From Cyathus striatus (taxonomy: Eukaryota; Basidiomycota; Agaricomycetes; Agaricales; Nidulariaceae): a stretch of DNA of 64,000 nt. A program made the position numbers and the translations under genes. This document shows, in pieces, positions 12,122 through 25,326 of the stretch (positions are counted from its first letter, which is position 1; each line of letters starts with the position of its first letter). The stretch lies in assembly GCA_025738555.1 (NCBI GenBank), contig JAOVFP010000021.1:1-64000 (forward strand). The letters run 5' to 3'. The notes beneath the pieces are model-generated. The model saw only the letters and a program-made list of their open reading frames with translations. It was not told the DNA's origin and did no database searches.

Positions 12122-13600
12122 GATGGTAACTGAGTTTTCAGGTTTTCAGAAGGGGTCCCAATTTCAATTTAATACAGGAATCGTCAGTGTGAGATCTTGA
12201 TTGCCATCATGTAAACTGACTGCCTTCCGATTGCCGCCTCGACGCGTATTCTGAGACTTTGGATCAGACCCAAATTGGAGATTCGATGCAAGACCGGGTA
12301 ATAGGCACTGAGGTTAGTAAGTATTCCTTAGTACATGCAAGGTAGATGACGGATGGATCCAGCACGTTTATGTAAGCTGATTATATAAGCGCCAAGAGGC
12401 GCAAAATCTGCGGTTTGAAAAAATCCAAAAAATTGCAACCTCCAGGTGAGCTAGATAGATGCCATGCCAGTACTGTAGATCATCTAAAGTAGTATTAATA
12501 CCTATTCTACCTAAATAGTAGCTATACTAGCAGTTAACCTGTGCTTTGCACAGGCTAAAGAAAAATGTGAACAGAATTGTGTAATTATTTAAAATAGATA
12601 AGTACATAATACAAAGTAGAGAAAGTTGAGAACAACTTTTAAGAATGACATATTTTACATTTGAGCAAGTAGTGAACATTTAAACATTTGAACAATAAAG
12701 TAAGTAGCAGAGTTAGGTAGGTGTACCATACCTGCTAGCACCCATAGGAGTCTTCAATTAGAAGAAACATAAATGAGATGGAAGGGCCACACAATACACA
12801 GCCACCAGTGAGACCAATGTTTGCAACAATAACATGAATTCCACATACTTTTGTATCCTTGCACCACAGTGTGAGGTTGATATTCATTGCCAGGGCCATC
12901 TCAATATGCAACCTCCTTAAGTGATGCAATGGCCTCTGCCACACAATAGAATCCGGCCACAAAAAACTGTCAGCAGAGCACCACCATGAGTCAAGAATAT
13001 GACTAACATAGAAAGATGAAGCACATCAAGACACCAGGCCACCCATATGCATGCACAAAATGAAGAGCAACAGCAGAAAGAAGAAGAGAAAGGCGCAAAG
13101 TAAACAGCCAGAAGCAGGAAGGAGAATAAAAAATGAGAGGCACACATCCCACCACACCGATCAAGAAAGGGAGTGGAGCAAAAATAATTGGAGTGGAAGA
13201 GGCACATAACAGACAGCTACCAGTGAGAGGAACACTGGAAATGATAAGAAGAGCTCAATGTACTTTCCTAACCCTATATGATGGGGTGAGGAGGATGCTC
13301 AGGGCAAGTACCATCCCAATACATAAACCCCCTAAATGACACAACAACCTCCATCACACAATGAAATCCCACTGTGAAAAAACTGTCAAAGGAGCAACAT
13401 GGTGAGTGAAAAACACAATGACCACATAAGCATCAAACTCACTAAAGCACCAAGCCACCCATGGAAAACCAACAGCAGATAAAAGAGAAACATGGAAAGC
13501 AGACAATGATGGTCAGGAAGAGGATTGCAAACTGAGAGGCCTGCACGCAGCACCAGCTTTATAAACTCAGCAGAGATCAGTGACGAAAGAGAGTGGAATG
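12122..13600. other. low-CpG intergenic/repeat-derived DNA, no gene called
   Basis: From about 12,540 base composition changes: CpG becomes rare and the sequence resembles the decayed repeats that follow. Two related blocks (about 12,930-13,120 and 13,340-13,500) share phrases such as AGCACCA and ACCAGGCCACCCAT-like strings and may be a diverged duplication. No coding sequence is supportable. Confidence 0.35.
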
Positions 13601-13739
13601 CACACATTCAATCCCAAATGAATTGAAGAGCATGCCCAGACCACTGGGAGGGAAGCCTGATCATCCCAAGAATGTGAAAGCATGCAACACCCAAAAGCAG
13701 GTTCAGCCATCCAAAAGTGACCATGGGAGAATTTCCAAG

Positions 13740-15900
13740 GGAAATACTATATAGATACTTGAAATATGAAGCTTTTAGTTCTGTTGCCATAGAAGGAGGC
13801 AACACCCGGTGTCTGTGATACATTTTGTTAGCCCAAGTGGCTTCAGGCCCTGTCAAACCCTGGTGGTATGAATTTATAAAGCACACAGATCTATTTGCAT
13901 ATCTAAATATTAAATATGATCAATAAGAATCTATTAAGTAGTAGATTATTTACCTTAAAATTTGAATTTGAGGGACATCATCAAGACATGCAAGAACATT
14001 TCGTTCCATTGCATTGATTTCAGATGTCCTAGGAGAGTTTTGGTATTGTAATTTTGCAGCTCCCCAGTATTGTTCAATGAAATTAAGTTCACAGTGGTAT
14101 TTTGGGTAAAAATCACAAATGTGTCCATGTGACATAATGTATTCTTCAAGCTGTGATTTCTGATTGATAAAATTGGGCTGGGAAAAAAGAAGTTGTCAAC
14201 AGCAACAATCAGTTCTGCCTTCCTGACACTTAAACCCCTCACACTCAGCTTGTAATCCCCCCCTTTCTGGCCAGAGTCCTCTCTCCTTGACTATATTCTC
14301 CATTCCCTTGAACCATCCTGGCATGGATAGATGGCTCTGAGGAAAGTACAAGTCCTGGTGGGTATTATCTGGTCCAAATGTGGTGGAGCACATTTTTGGG
14401 CCATTTTTGTGATGACACCAAGTAGGATGTGGTTGCTTCACCATCTTACAAGCTGATAAAGCATCTGGAGCTCTCTTCTGGTGACTAGGTGTGTTGTCAA
14501 ACATAAAAAGTGCTGTACCAATTCCATTTGTCTTTGCTTCAAAAATGCTAATGGCATTCTTTACTTGGTCTAGTAATTGCTCAGAAGCAAAGTATCCATC
14601 TCAGTTTTTTCCTGCCTTGAAAACAATGCAAGCCTCTCTATGAAATGTAAGTGATTTTATTTGATATTTATGATAAACAAGAACTTACTGATCTTTGAAT
14701 GTAAGACAGCCCCACTCTGGTACGAGAAACTCAGATATCATCAATGAGACACCATCTCCCTTTGGTTCAGCAACTGGCTTAACAGAGGGATGTGTCCATA
14801 CAACTTTTTTTCGGTCATTTGCATAAAAAGTTGACTTGTCATGTGTTACAAGATAAAACTGGTGCCATGGGTCCTGAACTTGGGGTGGCATTGAGATGAG
14901 ATTCCCATTGTTGTTGAATATGTAAAACCTCTTCTCAATGTGTTACAAGATACAACTGGTGCCATGGGTCCTGAACTTGGGGTGGCATTGAGATGAGATT
15001 CCCATTGTTGTTGAATATGTAAAACCTCTTCTCATATTCTTTACAGTGTTTACAGAATGCTTCTCAGTACTTGATGATATCCTCCTGCTCATGTCTGTCA
15101 ATGTACATCCCATTCTTTTTTTTCCCATACTGCCAGCTCATCCTCTTCAACCAGCACCATGCTGACTTCTCAGTGATTCCCCTCGCTTTCATACCCAGGC
15201 ATTGCTGTACCTCTGGTGTGGCAACATATTCAACAATTGTGTGAGCACAAATGTATCCTTTCTTTGTGACTTCAAGAAGATACATTTGAAGGTCTTGTGC
15301 AAAGTCTTCATTATCCAAGATGGATGTATTCTGTGGCCCATAGTGATGAAGAGCAAGCTTTCTGCTACAAATATAATTTGTGATCCAGGTGTGTAGGTTA
15401 TGAGCATGGTAATGTCCATGTCCTGCTGCTTTTGCAGCAACTAATGATGCCTCTCTCCATGTATAGGTTAGATCTGAATCAAGAAAAAGGTTTAATGTGC
15501 CTGCCATCACTATGATTCTCTTTTGAAAGAAGACATCAAGCTTTTTATCTTTACTTTTTGCAGTAAGCTTCAGTTTTGCATCTAAAAGTGTGGCATGATT
15601 TTTGAGACTGAATGTTTGCAAAAATGTTTCATTTGTGGTTACAGGGCTTGTATCCTGTGGCAGTTCTCGATGCTTTCACATGTCTTCAAGAAGTTGCACA
15701 ATGTAAGTTTCAGCAGCAACATATTCAGCTGTTCTTTTCTCCATTGTATTAATGTTGCTTGCAGAAACCTAATGCCACCATTAGTGTTCAAAATTTTATT
15801 TTATTGTATGCACACTCACAAATTCAATATCACTATCAGCATCAACAGATAAGGCTCTTTTCACTCCTTCTTCAATCTCAGTCTTGAGTGCCTTGGTGTA
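13740..15900 (-). pseudogene. degenerate DDE transposase (Tc1/mariner-like fold)
   Basis: Cut-and-paste transposase relic read on the minus strand through several frames. From N to C: a helix-rich DNA-binding part (15,064-15,621; WREASLVAAKAAGHG and CWLKRMSWQYGKKKNGMYID), a first acidic motif (VTHDKSTFYANDRKKVVW, about 14,840), a second one (FMFDNTPSHQKRAPDALSA, about 14,470-14,510), a Cys-rich insert (GRTDCCC) and a final Glu motif (ELNFIEQYWGAAK, about 14,060-14,100), then GLTGPEATWANKMYHRHRVL at the C-terminus. The spacing and the NFIEQYW motif resemble Tc1/mariner-type DDE_3 proteins, and closely similar proteins are common repeats in basidiomycetes. In-frame stops, frame changes and a 97-bp duplication show that it is dead. 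Confidence 0.75.
14841..15034. repeat. 97-bp tandem duplication inside the transposase relic
   Basis: Two copies, 14841-14937 and 14938-15034, both starting ATGTGTTACAAGATA and ending AAACCTCTTCTCA, differing by about one base (AGATAAAAC versus AGATACAAC). Since 97 is not a multiple of three, the duplication shifts the frame at the first catalytic Asp region. Confidence 0.9.
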
Positions 15901-16836
15901 GTGGTTCTAAAGTACCTAGTTTAGCACAACGTAGTGTAAATGTAAATATTAATAATAAAACTCACACCACGTATGCTCACTAAGAAAGTGCTCGGTGGGT
16001 AAGACTCAGATGCAAGGTGCTTCTGGGTGAAGTAAGGTGTAGAAATGGTGTCAAAGACTGATGTTCAAGAAGGAATACAGCTTAGTGAATGCTTTGATGT
16101 GTGTTCCTTAATCTTGGACTTAGCATGGGCTTATGACTTCACACTTCTCATTGCACTTAGAATCTCAATTGCTCACACAAATACTAATGCATGATGCTAG
16201 CTGGTATTTCTTGGGGCACAGGAGACTGCCCTTCTACTACACAAAGCTACCTATTAAATATCTTACAGAACATGGCTAAGAGAAACTATATAGTTAATAC
16301 AAAAGCAGTAATTGCACATTAGCTAAGCTGTAAATTAGACTTTTAGACTGGATACAGGTGTCTGAGATGGACCAGAGTAAATCACCAATATACAAATATA
16401 CAAACACCAAGAATGCATTCACATGGGATGATAATGAAGGACAATAACTCGTCCTGCAGGAAGAACACTCCATATGGAGGCATGATGCTGTGTGCTTTGA
16501 TGCATGGAAATGGGAACCACTGAATCAGCCTGCCAGGAATGCCGGGTCTCAGGCCAGGCTAGGCACCTATGGTGTGCTGATGCACAGTGCTGGTACAGCA
16601 TGGTTAGATAGTGGCAACTGCCATGGGTCTAGTGCTCATGCCTTTTCCTATGATGCAATAACATAGCTTCGATATCCTATTATTAGAATAGATGTGTGCT
16701 TAGCTTGATCTCCAGCCTTACTGGTAATTATTTCCCATTGATATTGAGAATAAGCTCTGACCTTGGTGTTTCTATTCTTAGATGCTTTCCTACTTAGGCT
16801 AGTAATGTCCCTTATTAGCATGAATCATTCCCACAC
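15901..16836. other. no gene recognised; flank of the hAT insertion
   Basis: Low-CpG, repeat-like DNA without a supportable frame. Its last eight bases (TCCCACAC, 16829-16836) are the left target-site duplicate of the hAT element. Confidence 0.4.
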
Positions 16837-19800
16837 TAGGGCTGTACACCATACACCTTACGGTCTTTTTACGGGTACGGGTACTCCGTAACCATACCGT
16901 ATTGAAGTAAGATTTATGCAGAAGAAATACGGTACAGTACCGTATACGGTCGAAGACGGGAGTTTACGGTTATACGGGTCTAAATTTCGATGTATTTATG
17001 TAAATTGAAGCACAAAAATCGACTGCTATTGAATGCTAATTATGCGAGCTTTAAGAACGAGATGGACGAAGATTGCGAAGCCGATATTTAGCCAACATTA
17101 AAATATGTATCGTATCTGCACCAAGACTTGCACGGCGTACAGATATAGTATCACGACTGCCCGAGAAGATTCTCTCAACCCCAACAGCTGAACCTTTACA
17201 TTACAATTAGGAGTGTTCTCATAAATAATATTGAGCGTACACACACCTGGAATGGACAGAATATTCATTGCAAGGTAATAGAGATTTGGAAATTAAGCAC
17301 GATGTCCTACCCACCATTCAAGTGGTTTGCACAGACTAAAGTTCTCAGGTTGAAGTTTGAAATAAGCTTCTAATTTGTCAATGACGAGACGCTCCTTTCA
17401 AGAGTAGCGTGCAATGAAATCGAACTCCGAATCTGTAGAGGTGGCAGGTATGGTAACGCACGACGAACCACTTAATTCAGTGGAGGTAGATTTGAACTTT
17501 CCAGCATAAAAATGATTGAAGTGTAATTCTAACAGCTGTTTCGCCTTGTTCATGTCTTGCATAAGTGTTCTGTCGTCTTCGTAATCCTCCAACAGCCCTT
17601 GATATGATATTCTTGGATCTAGGACTTTTAAATAGTGAGTAAACTGAGAGTTATGTATTTGAAAGAGAAGACATACGTGCTGCCCAAATGTAATATGGAG
17701 ACTTATCGAAGCGATAATAATAATCACTAAGCTTCTTGTGTGCTTTCTGCAGTCCTAATCGAATGTGAGGATCAGTGCGATCTGGTAATGCTTCTATAGC
17801 ACTTCTGAGCTGATCTTGGAGTCCCCTAAATATAGCATGAGTTGTCGACAGCATGGGTTCTTTGGTAGAAGACATTTGTGTAGTTGCATGACGAAATGCA
17901 TGCAGCCATTTAGTTACAATCTCAATAGAACTCCACTCATCATCTGATAGCTCAAGCCCATGCAAGTCCTTGTAGCGGACAGTAAATTCATCAATGTCAC
18001 TGCGGTAATCCAGAGCACGACCTATAATTAGTTATGTGAGAATGTTGATAGATATGCTGAAATGACAGAAACTCGAACTTACTCATCATTTGATGAGTTG
18101 AAGACCAGCGAGTTCGAACATCCAATATTGGCATTAGTGCAGGCTTCAAGAGCCCTTGTTCTTGTATGGACTGTGATACCTGGCTAAGCCATGTACGTTT
18201 ACGCTGTGGGCTGGAACGTATCCCACGGATGACTTTTCGAAGCTGGGTGATATCTAAGTATTCTAGTTATCTTTAGAAACAAAAAAAATTAGCTTACCTT
18301 CGAAACTGATGTACAAACATTATTTTCGTCAATAACTTCATCAAGATCATCGCCTTGCAGTGAGACTAAGTCTTCCAGGTCATTAGAAAGGGAAGCCGTA
18401 ACCGAATCTTGATAATTTCCAACTGCAGACAATGCCTTCTTCGCGTCGGGTCCAGATATTGCACCAATTGCTTCGAGAAGCTGTTAAAAACATTATAATT
18501 TAGCTAATTGACAAGGGAAGGCAAAACTTGCCTGAAGGGCAGTGAGATGGATTGTATGTGGCATACAACGTAAGCGTGCCCACTCTGAATTAAAATGAAC
18601 TCCTTCTTTTTCACATCAATTCGCAATACCATCAACAAAGGTGTTGTTGTTGGTAGCATTGTCAAGCATAAACGCAGTTATCTTATGTATGAAAATAAGC
18701 TACGAATTAAAGATAAAGTATGATTTTACTGCACCTTATGTGAGATTCCATACTCTGTAAGGGTCTGCCATACAGCATCGGCAATATTTTCACCAGAATG
18801 TTCTCCAACAAGCTCTCGAAAATCGAGCAGTACTTCCTCTACAACACAAATAATCAACTAAAAGTAAGATAATTGGCAAGGAACTAACCAAGCTTTCCCA
18901 AGTCGTTGACAAAATGCACAATCATTGCCAAAAAGGCAATATTGTTGGGTGAAGTCCAGAGGTCAAGGGAAACAGAGAAATTACCAAGTAGTTTCTGTAA
19001 TGCGGTACAATGAGATAAGATGTATTATATTGAACTAGTTATGTACGAACCGAAAACTCTAGCTTCAAACCTTCTACTCCTTCTTCACATAACTTTATAA
19101 TGCACTGTTTGAGAGCATGTTGACCAGGAATTTTAATAGATGTTCTGCGGAAAACATACTCTAGCAAACAACGAAACTCTGGCCGTTCCACTTCCTCAAA
19201 TGGCTGGTCACATGTAACAACCCAGCCTGCAAGCAATGACTCAAATTGTTCTTGATCCCATGGTACCTGCTTAATATCAGCATCATTGCTAATACATTAA
19301 GAGATTACTTACTTTTGCACGCTCCTCCTGCTTAGCAAAAGCCTTTTGGATATTTTCCGACTTCTTTTCGAGCTGTTCTAAAAATCCGGCGGCATTGCTT
19401 TCTGATAAAGCTATCTTCCCAGATGCGATATCGATTTCTTCTTGCGTAATTCCCTCGCTACGTGGTCGGTTATTTAGAATAGCGTAGAATTCGTACATTG
19501 TCTCGTTGGCTGTCTTTAAATTACCGATTAAACCTGGTAATGGCAGTAGTTAGAAGTAGTAAACGCCAATACAAATATAATAATAATACCATTGAGTGAG
19601 CATCGCATAGCTTTAGTTATAGTTAAAACCTTTTGACCTCCATGGTAGCATTTATAATGCTTATCTCCCAGATTTCCGACCACATTTTTGGCATTAACCG
19701 TCGAATCCTTGTAAAAGAAGTAAATTGGATTTCTGGTTATCTAACGGTTTAAATAAGTACAAGTTTATGCATATAATTGATTAAAACTAACCTTAAACTT

Positions 19801-21179
19801 CTTTGAAGGGCCTGTTGCATCTTCTAAAATAATGCTAGCAGAAGGTGCAATATTTCGGTGCGATATGTTAGTTGCGCTGTCAAGATCTTCGACTACCTGT
19901 ACGTCGATATGCCTCTTCTTTCGCTTTCCAGACCCCTTTCCAACATCGGGTACAGTTTTTGCAGGAAGGGATTGAGCAATCTATATGAACAAATTTAGCT
20001 ATCATTGAACAAGCATATTAACTGAATTAGATACCTCTTTGTTCATTGGCATGGAATCCTGCTCATGGTCAGTACTTTCACCTGAGTCAGAGGCACTAAA
20101 ATCAATATCGTCATTGTCGGTTGCGGGTCCAGCAGGGAGTGATGCATTGGCTCTTGTCCTCTTTATTGAAGGGTGACCGCTGCCATGTGGTCGAGTTCAC
20201 TTTTTCAGTGGGTTTCCATCTTTGTCCAAGTGTTCACTGGCAATGGACACTTGAAGCTTGGAAGTGTTCTTTGTACGATGCCCACGTCCAAAGGCTGAGA
20301 TATTCAATTAGTAAATTAATTAAAGAGGACATAAATGAGTAGAAACATACCAGGCTCTTCAGGGTGTTTATTCTCGCCAGAAGAATCAGTAGAATCAGTA
20401 GAAGGCGACATGGAGAGAAGCTTGATCTGAGCACGAGATGCTAGATACTTGGATGAATATAAGTAAATGTTTTTTCTCATATTTATACATTTAAGTTTAT
20501 TGGACAATCTGAAAGTAGCGAGATAAACAGACCTACCAAGAACTTACAGAGTCCAAATCCATATGGCCCCTAGAGAGATAGTAGCTCTTTGCATATGACG
20601 AGATAACTGGAAAACAAATTATGAGGTGTTCATACAGGGGCATAGGAGATAGCAGGAACAGCTTGAACCGTTACAATGAATACAAGATCACTGCTTGTGT
20701 ATGCTCTGAAGTCGAGAGTTGAGACTACTACTTTGATTGATTTATAAACCAAAGTATCCTGTGTAAAGGTATGCTTCATATGATTTTAATATTATGACAG
20801 AAGAGCGTGAAGCAGAAGCATGATGAGAAGTGTAGCATAAGTGAGCATCTCGAGTATCACATAGATCTCAGAGTCCAAAAGTACTGAAATTTGACATGTT
20901 GATTGCCAGCGTGGATTTGATTACAAATCACCTAAGAGTCAAAGAAGCGCATGGTGCGCTTATCTTGGCTTATCTTCATACAATTTAGCTCCAAGACACT
21001 TATCTACCGTATGACCGTAAATGGCCGTAATACGGCCGTATTCATACGGGAAACATACGGATGACGGTACGGTCCAATCCGTACCGTATTGAACTTCTGA
21101 AAATCCTCACTTGGATGGTACAGCCCGGTAAATATGGTAACCGTATAGCCGTATTATACGGTTACGGTGTACAGCCCTA
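16837..21179. mobile_element. complete-ended hAT DNA transposon (4.3 kb)
   Basis: Perfect 14-bp terminal inverted repeats (TAGGGCTGTACACC at 16837 and its complement ending at 21179), flanked by a perfect 8-bp target duplication TCCCACAC (16829-16836 and 21180-21187), the hAT hallmark. Both subterminal regions (16,858-16,975 and 21,005-21,165) are packed with short motifs built on CCGTA/TACGG in both orientations, likely transposase-binding sites. The internal gene is on the minus strand and carries stops, so the copy is probably inactive by itself. Confidence 0.93.
17280..20411 (-). pseudogene. hAT transposase (BED finger plus RNase H-like core), disrupted
   Basis: Minus-strand exon chain starting at the ATG complementary to 20409-20411 (MSPSTDSTDSSGENKHPEEP). 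A BED-type zinc finger lies near 19,610-19,740 (VVGNLGDKHYKCYHGGQKVL, preceded by NPIYFFYKD). The catalytic core includes LDLWTSPNNIAFLAMIVHFV (about 18,930-18,990), DNATNNN (about 18,650) and RLRCMPHTIHL (about 18,570). LDVRTRWSSTHQM (about 18,100) and the C-terminal dimerisation-like region (PLEWW, about 17,315) follow. At least two in-frame stops interrupt otherwise alignable sequence: TGA near 18,620 (after DGIAN) and TGA at about 17,400 (after FIARYS). Introns of about 45-60 nt separate the pieces. Confidence 0.8.
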
Positions 21180-21324
21180 TCCCACACTAGCTAACAGTCC
21201 GGGACCTCTACCTTAGCTACTAATTACAACCCAGATATATTATACTGTTTGTAAGTAGCATGTAGAATATAGAAATAATGTTTTTATAGTAGGTAGAAGT
21301 ATGCTAGGCATATGTCATATCTGT

Positions 21325-21908
21325 GACAATCCCTGTACCATTGGAGTCAACTCTGGGTTTACTCCGCTTTTAGTATGTTTCCTCTGGACTATGTATACTT
21401 GTTATATATCAAACTCTCCTTACTAATGTTTACTTGTTCCTTCCCTTTAATATTACTACCTCGTTCTCTGGCTGTGGCCATTTCTCCTATGACTATAATC
21501 TAGAGGCGTACTACTAGTTTACCATGTTCTACATTTCATGGAGTTTACTTATCCCTAGGATGCCACATACCCATGGGCATTACTCCGCATGCATTCAGAC
21601 AAAGTAGTTTACTATATAAACTACTCCTGTAATGTAATTAGACTTCAGTTTCAAATCAACTACGTTTACACCCTTCTCCCACTTGGGCCTTGAGCCAACT
21701 CTGCTATTTTGTCACTTACTCCACTTTGTTCTAAATATGGAACTGGAAGTCCAAGGGGCACAACACACAAGTTGAAGCCAATGTTCCACTACTCCTGTAC
21801 TTGTTCATTATCTCCACACACCTTACTAATGTTGTACAAGTTACTCTGCTATTAGACTATCTACTCTGAGGTTCTTGTTCCTAGTGGAAAAGAACAGGAC
21901 ATGACAGC
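21325..21908. repeat. diverged LTR-like segment
   Basis: The second half (from about 21,650) matches the solo LTRs at 45,370 and 62,703 in order: the CTTCAGTTTC...CAAC phrase, then GGGCC/GGGCTTG, then GGAAC..GAAGTCCAAGGGGC-AACACA-AAGTTGAAGCC. The ends chosen (TGTGACAATCCC to GGACATGACA) fit TG...CA, but no target duplication was seen, so the boundaries are weak. Confidence 0.4.
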
Positions 21909-22079
21909 ATATTAGTTCCCAACATTATCCTGTCCAGTTTTGTCACTATCCTCCACTTCATTGCTATTATCAATCAAGTCATTTTCTTCAATACCAATGG
22001 TCTTTGTGAAAAATTGCAAGATAAATGGCTGCTTTCCACTTTCATTAATCTTGTGTCATTTAGCAGCCCAATGCTACTT

Positions 22080-22510
22080 CATTCTTACAGCATTTCCAGT
22101 ATAATGCTTTTTCCTTTTGATTCCAATTGTTCTGCTTCATGTTGTGCCCTTGTTGCCATGAGCTGTGCTTCTTGAAGAATAGCAGAGAAGCGATGAACAT
22201 TTGCTTCTGTTTGCAACCCAGCTTCTTCTTCCAAGTCTGGCTCACCATCATTCTCATAATCAGAGAGTTCTGAATCAGAACATTCTGAACCTATAAATAG
22301 TTTGTGAGCATGTGAGTCTGTAGGTCTTCTGTAGTTCTCACCAGTATTGGACTCATAATCCTCATCTTCAGAATCAGACACATCTTCTACAGTTGCCTGG
22401 CACTGTCTGGGTGGTTTTTTGGTCTTGTCTTCTGGTTCTTTTTGTACAATACCTTTCTTAATATTGTTTAAACAGTTTTTCGTGCTTGTAGACCTTCTTC
22501 CCGTGGTTTT
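22080..22510 (-). pseudogene. N-terminal fragment of a DDE transposase-type protein
   Basis: Acidic low-complexity start (MSDSEDEDYESNTG at 22,381 and before it KEPEDKTKKPPRQC), then a helical segment (HRFSAILQEAQLMATRAQH) and a run-out near 22,085. This looks like the N-terminal part missing from the transposase relic at 13.7-15.9 kb. One reading is that the 16-22 kb insertions split a single gene. Inference only. Confidence 0.4.
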
Positions 22511-22574
22511 TGTGCCAAAAATACAGTACTTTACGCTCCCCCCCCCAGTCCGTCCAGACTCCGGACGGACTCAA

Positions 22575-22775
22575 TATAGTCCAGATAGTCCAGGTGGAGT
22601 CCAGCGGAGTCCTTATGGAATCAGGTGGAGTCCAGGTGGAGTCCAGTGAAGTCCGGCAGAGTCTGGGTGGAGTCCAGATGGAGTCCTGATGGAATAGATA
22701 TTGTCCTGATGACATCCTGCTGGAATATAAGAAGTCCTGATGGAGTCCTGGTGGAGTCCTGATGGACTTTGTATT
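22575..22775. repeat. left subterminal TGGAGTCC repeat array
   Basis: Around ten irregularly spaced copies of TGGAGTCC or near-variants (GGTGGAGTCC, GATGGAGTCC, GGCAGAGTC). The counterpart array in opposite sense is at 29,890-30,150. Such paired arrays commonly bind transposase in DNA transposons. Confidence 0.7.
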
Positions 22776-23139
22776 TTTTAAAGTAAGTTCTGTTTAAGAC
22801 TCCAGGTGTATTTTCCCACACCTATTGATAACATACTATCTCACTACTACATCTTTGCTACTACTACTATTCTTTACTACATTTTCCCACACTCTTCAGT
22901 ACATGCTACCACTACTATTCTTTACTACATTTTCCCACACCCTTCAGTACTGATAGCATACTATCTCCCTACCACATCTTCCTATGCCTCTTCTACAATA
23001 TTTTCCCACACCTATTATTCTCCTACCAGATATCTCTGTACTACATTTGTACCACATTTTCTGACACATCTTCTACCATATTTCCCACACCTATTATTTC
23101 TGATGCCTCTTCTACCACATCTTCCAATGCTTCTACAAC

Positions 23140-25277
23140 AGACCATCATCATGTTCAAAATCTTCACTAATAATACTAAAGTTTTGGCTGTTCTGCCATT
23201 TTATTACTTGTTGAGTATGATAAAAGATCATAGAATGTATGAACCAATTAAAGTTGCTTGGAGTCATACATTTCATAATAGATTCAAACCCACCAAGCCA
23301 TGAATTTAGTTGTTCACAGGCTTGTGTATTGAATGCTCGTTTGTAATATCTTTCACCATTTCTGTCTTGTGCAACATAAACAAGATTTGGTGCAGAACTA
23401 TCTTGTGGTGCTGGATTACACCACTTTCTACAAAGATAATCATCTGAGCGATGATTTGTATAGTGATAGCCATCTACTACAAAGCGGCTACTTTAAACCA
23501 ATCTACTCAACTTCCATTTGCAACTGCTGTTCAAAGAAGTTTACATGCCTTATCAATACATATATAATCTGGTCTTAATTCTTCATCAGGAAAAACATCT
23601 TCTAAGAACTTAAGTATATTGGTTGTTGACTCAGACTTCACAAACTTTGTCCATGCAATTACAGCACCACATGGAGCACATATTGTTTCTACACAATAAT
23701 AGCGAGAGGCACTAAAATAATGAGATTTCTTTGGAATATTGGTATCTGACTCATCATGAGGCTGTTGAACACGTCTTCCTCGGTTTTTATTCCAAGGTGG
23801 ATTTTCAGCTGGTTTGCGAAGCATTCTTCATGCACCATTTAAATAATCTGAACTATGTTCTAAATTATATTTATGCCACATTTCCTGGTGCTCATTGCAA
23901 GCTTGTGTATTATCTATCTTTTGATTTTGACAGTCACAAACATGGCATCTTGCTCCAAATTCTTGGTTGTGAACATCACAAAATACACCACCTCTATGGT
24001 TTACAAGTGTGTTGGAACAATTGTCATATGCACAGTGCTTAAAATATGTATTAGTATAATATTGTTTAGTTTTAGTTGTGCATTACCTGTGGTCCCATAA
24101 CAATCCCATCAATTACTACCATTTTAACTGTTGCACTCTCATTTGGTAGTGAGTCTTGAGTTTCTCTATAAGGCTGTGTACACTCTAAGCAGCTGTGATT
24201 ATGTGATGCACATATTTTTCCATTTTCACCCAACCTTGCAAATGCTTCTTCTGTTAATGCAGTAATTGAAAGTCCATCAAGACTAATAAAATTAACACCA
24301 GATCCTGCAGAAACCATGCATATTGATTCATGTATAAAAGCCTCCCAGACTTGTCTTCGGCTTATCTCCTTTCCATTTCCAAAACTGTTGTTCCAATATT
24401 CCATATATGCTGCAGCAGATGCATGAAAGCTATATATACCATTCAGAACACCTTGAGAAAATGCCCTATCTACCCATAGTTTTTTTCCTACTTTCAGATA
24501 TTTAGCAGAGTTTAAATGAACCATATAATATCCCTGTTTTTCATCATAGGCTCATTCATGTTCTGCAGAATATAATGTTTTACATTTTTCACAAACACCT
24601 GATACTACATAAGCATGTTCAAATATTTTTGAGTCTTTAATTAATGTTGCTTTAGGTACATCTCTAACTTTAGTATGCACATGTAGTGCCCGTCCTTTAC
24701 AGCTCCGTGTCTCACACTCTGCAGCTATAGGACATATTATATAAACAGGATCAATACTAGCATGAGATACAGGTTTCAGTTGACCTTCAAAAACTTTCCT
24801 CTCCTGATTGAAAGGATACAAGTTCAGAAGTCTTGCCATTTCATTTAATTTAGTGCCTAACAAAATAGATCTGCCTGTTTGAGTTGTGTGTTCATTAATT
24901 TCATAATCTTCAAAGAGATCATCTGAGTCCATGCCAATTTTTTCCTGAATAGCTCTAGCCAGTAATCTAATCCATGCAGTTGCATCAACATTATCAATCA
25001 TAGAGAACAATATAACCAATGTGGCAGAGAGTGTGATGTTGGAACCAAAATTTGACAGAATAAATTTACTGAACACATCAAATGTGATGTTAGGAAATGA
25101 TTGTTCTCCTGCTGCAAGTACTGGTTGAATAAAAATAAATAGAACTAGTATTGCACTTGGGAGCCATTGAAATAGCCAAATTATTAATAACCAGAATAAA
25201 ATATGTTGAGTGATTTCTGGCATGAATATAGCCCATATACAGGTTAAGCACCACAGATATGTCTCAAAGGTTACCAT
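23140..25277 (-). pseudogene. KDZ transposase with CxC-type cysteine clusters, decayed
   Basis: Kyakuja-Dileera-Zisupton family transposase read in pieces on the minus strand. 24,552-25,277 holds a hydrophobic N-terminal part and a Cys cluster (IICPIAAECETRSCKGRAL and GVCEKCKTLYSAEHE) of the CxC5 kind. 24,072-24,524 holds the segment around VGKKLWVDRAFSQGVLNGIY and HNHSCLECTQPY, of the CxC6 kind. 23,531-23,824 is the start of the KDZ catalytic region (CGAVIAWTKFVKSESTTNIL and RPDYICIDKACKLL). Further matches (YHYTNHRSDDYLCRKWCNPA, RAFNTQACEQLNSWLGGFES) run on to about 23,150 with several stops. Domain names are from knowledge of basidiomycete KDZ proteins. CpG content is low, consistent with methylation-driven decay. 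Confidence 0.7.
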
Positions 25278-25326
25278 CCAACTGAAAAATCATGTTGTAA
25301 ACTATTACAATTTGAGTTCAATATAC

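Noticed and set aside
22806..23303. 165-aa Tyr/Ser/Pro-rich frame on the + strand
   Set aside because: Low-complexity repeat (CCCACACC-TACTAC words) opposite the 3' part of the KDZ relic; no domain.
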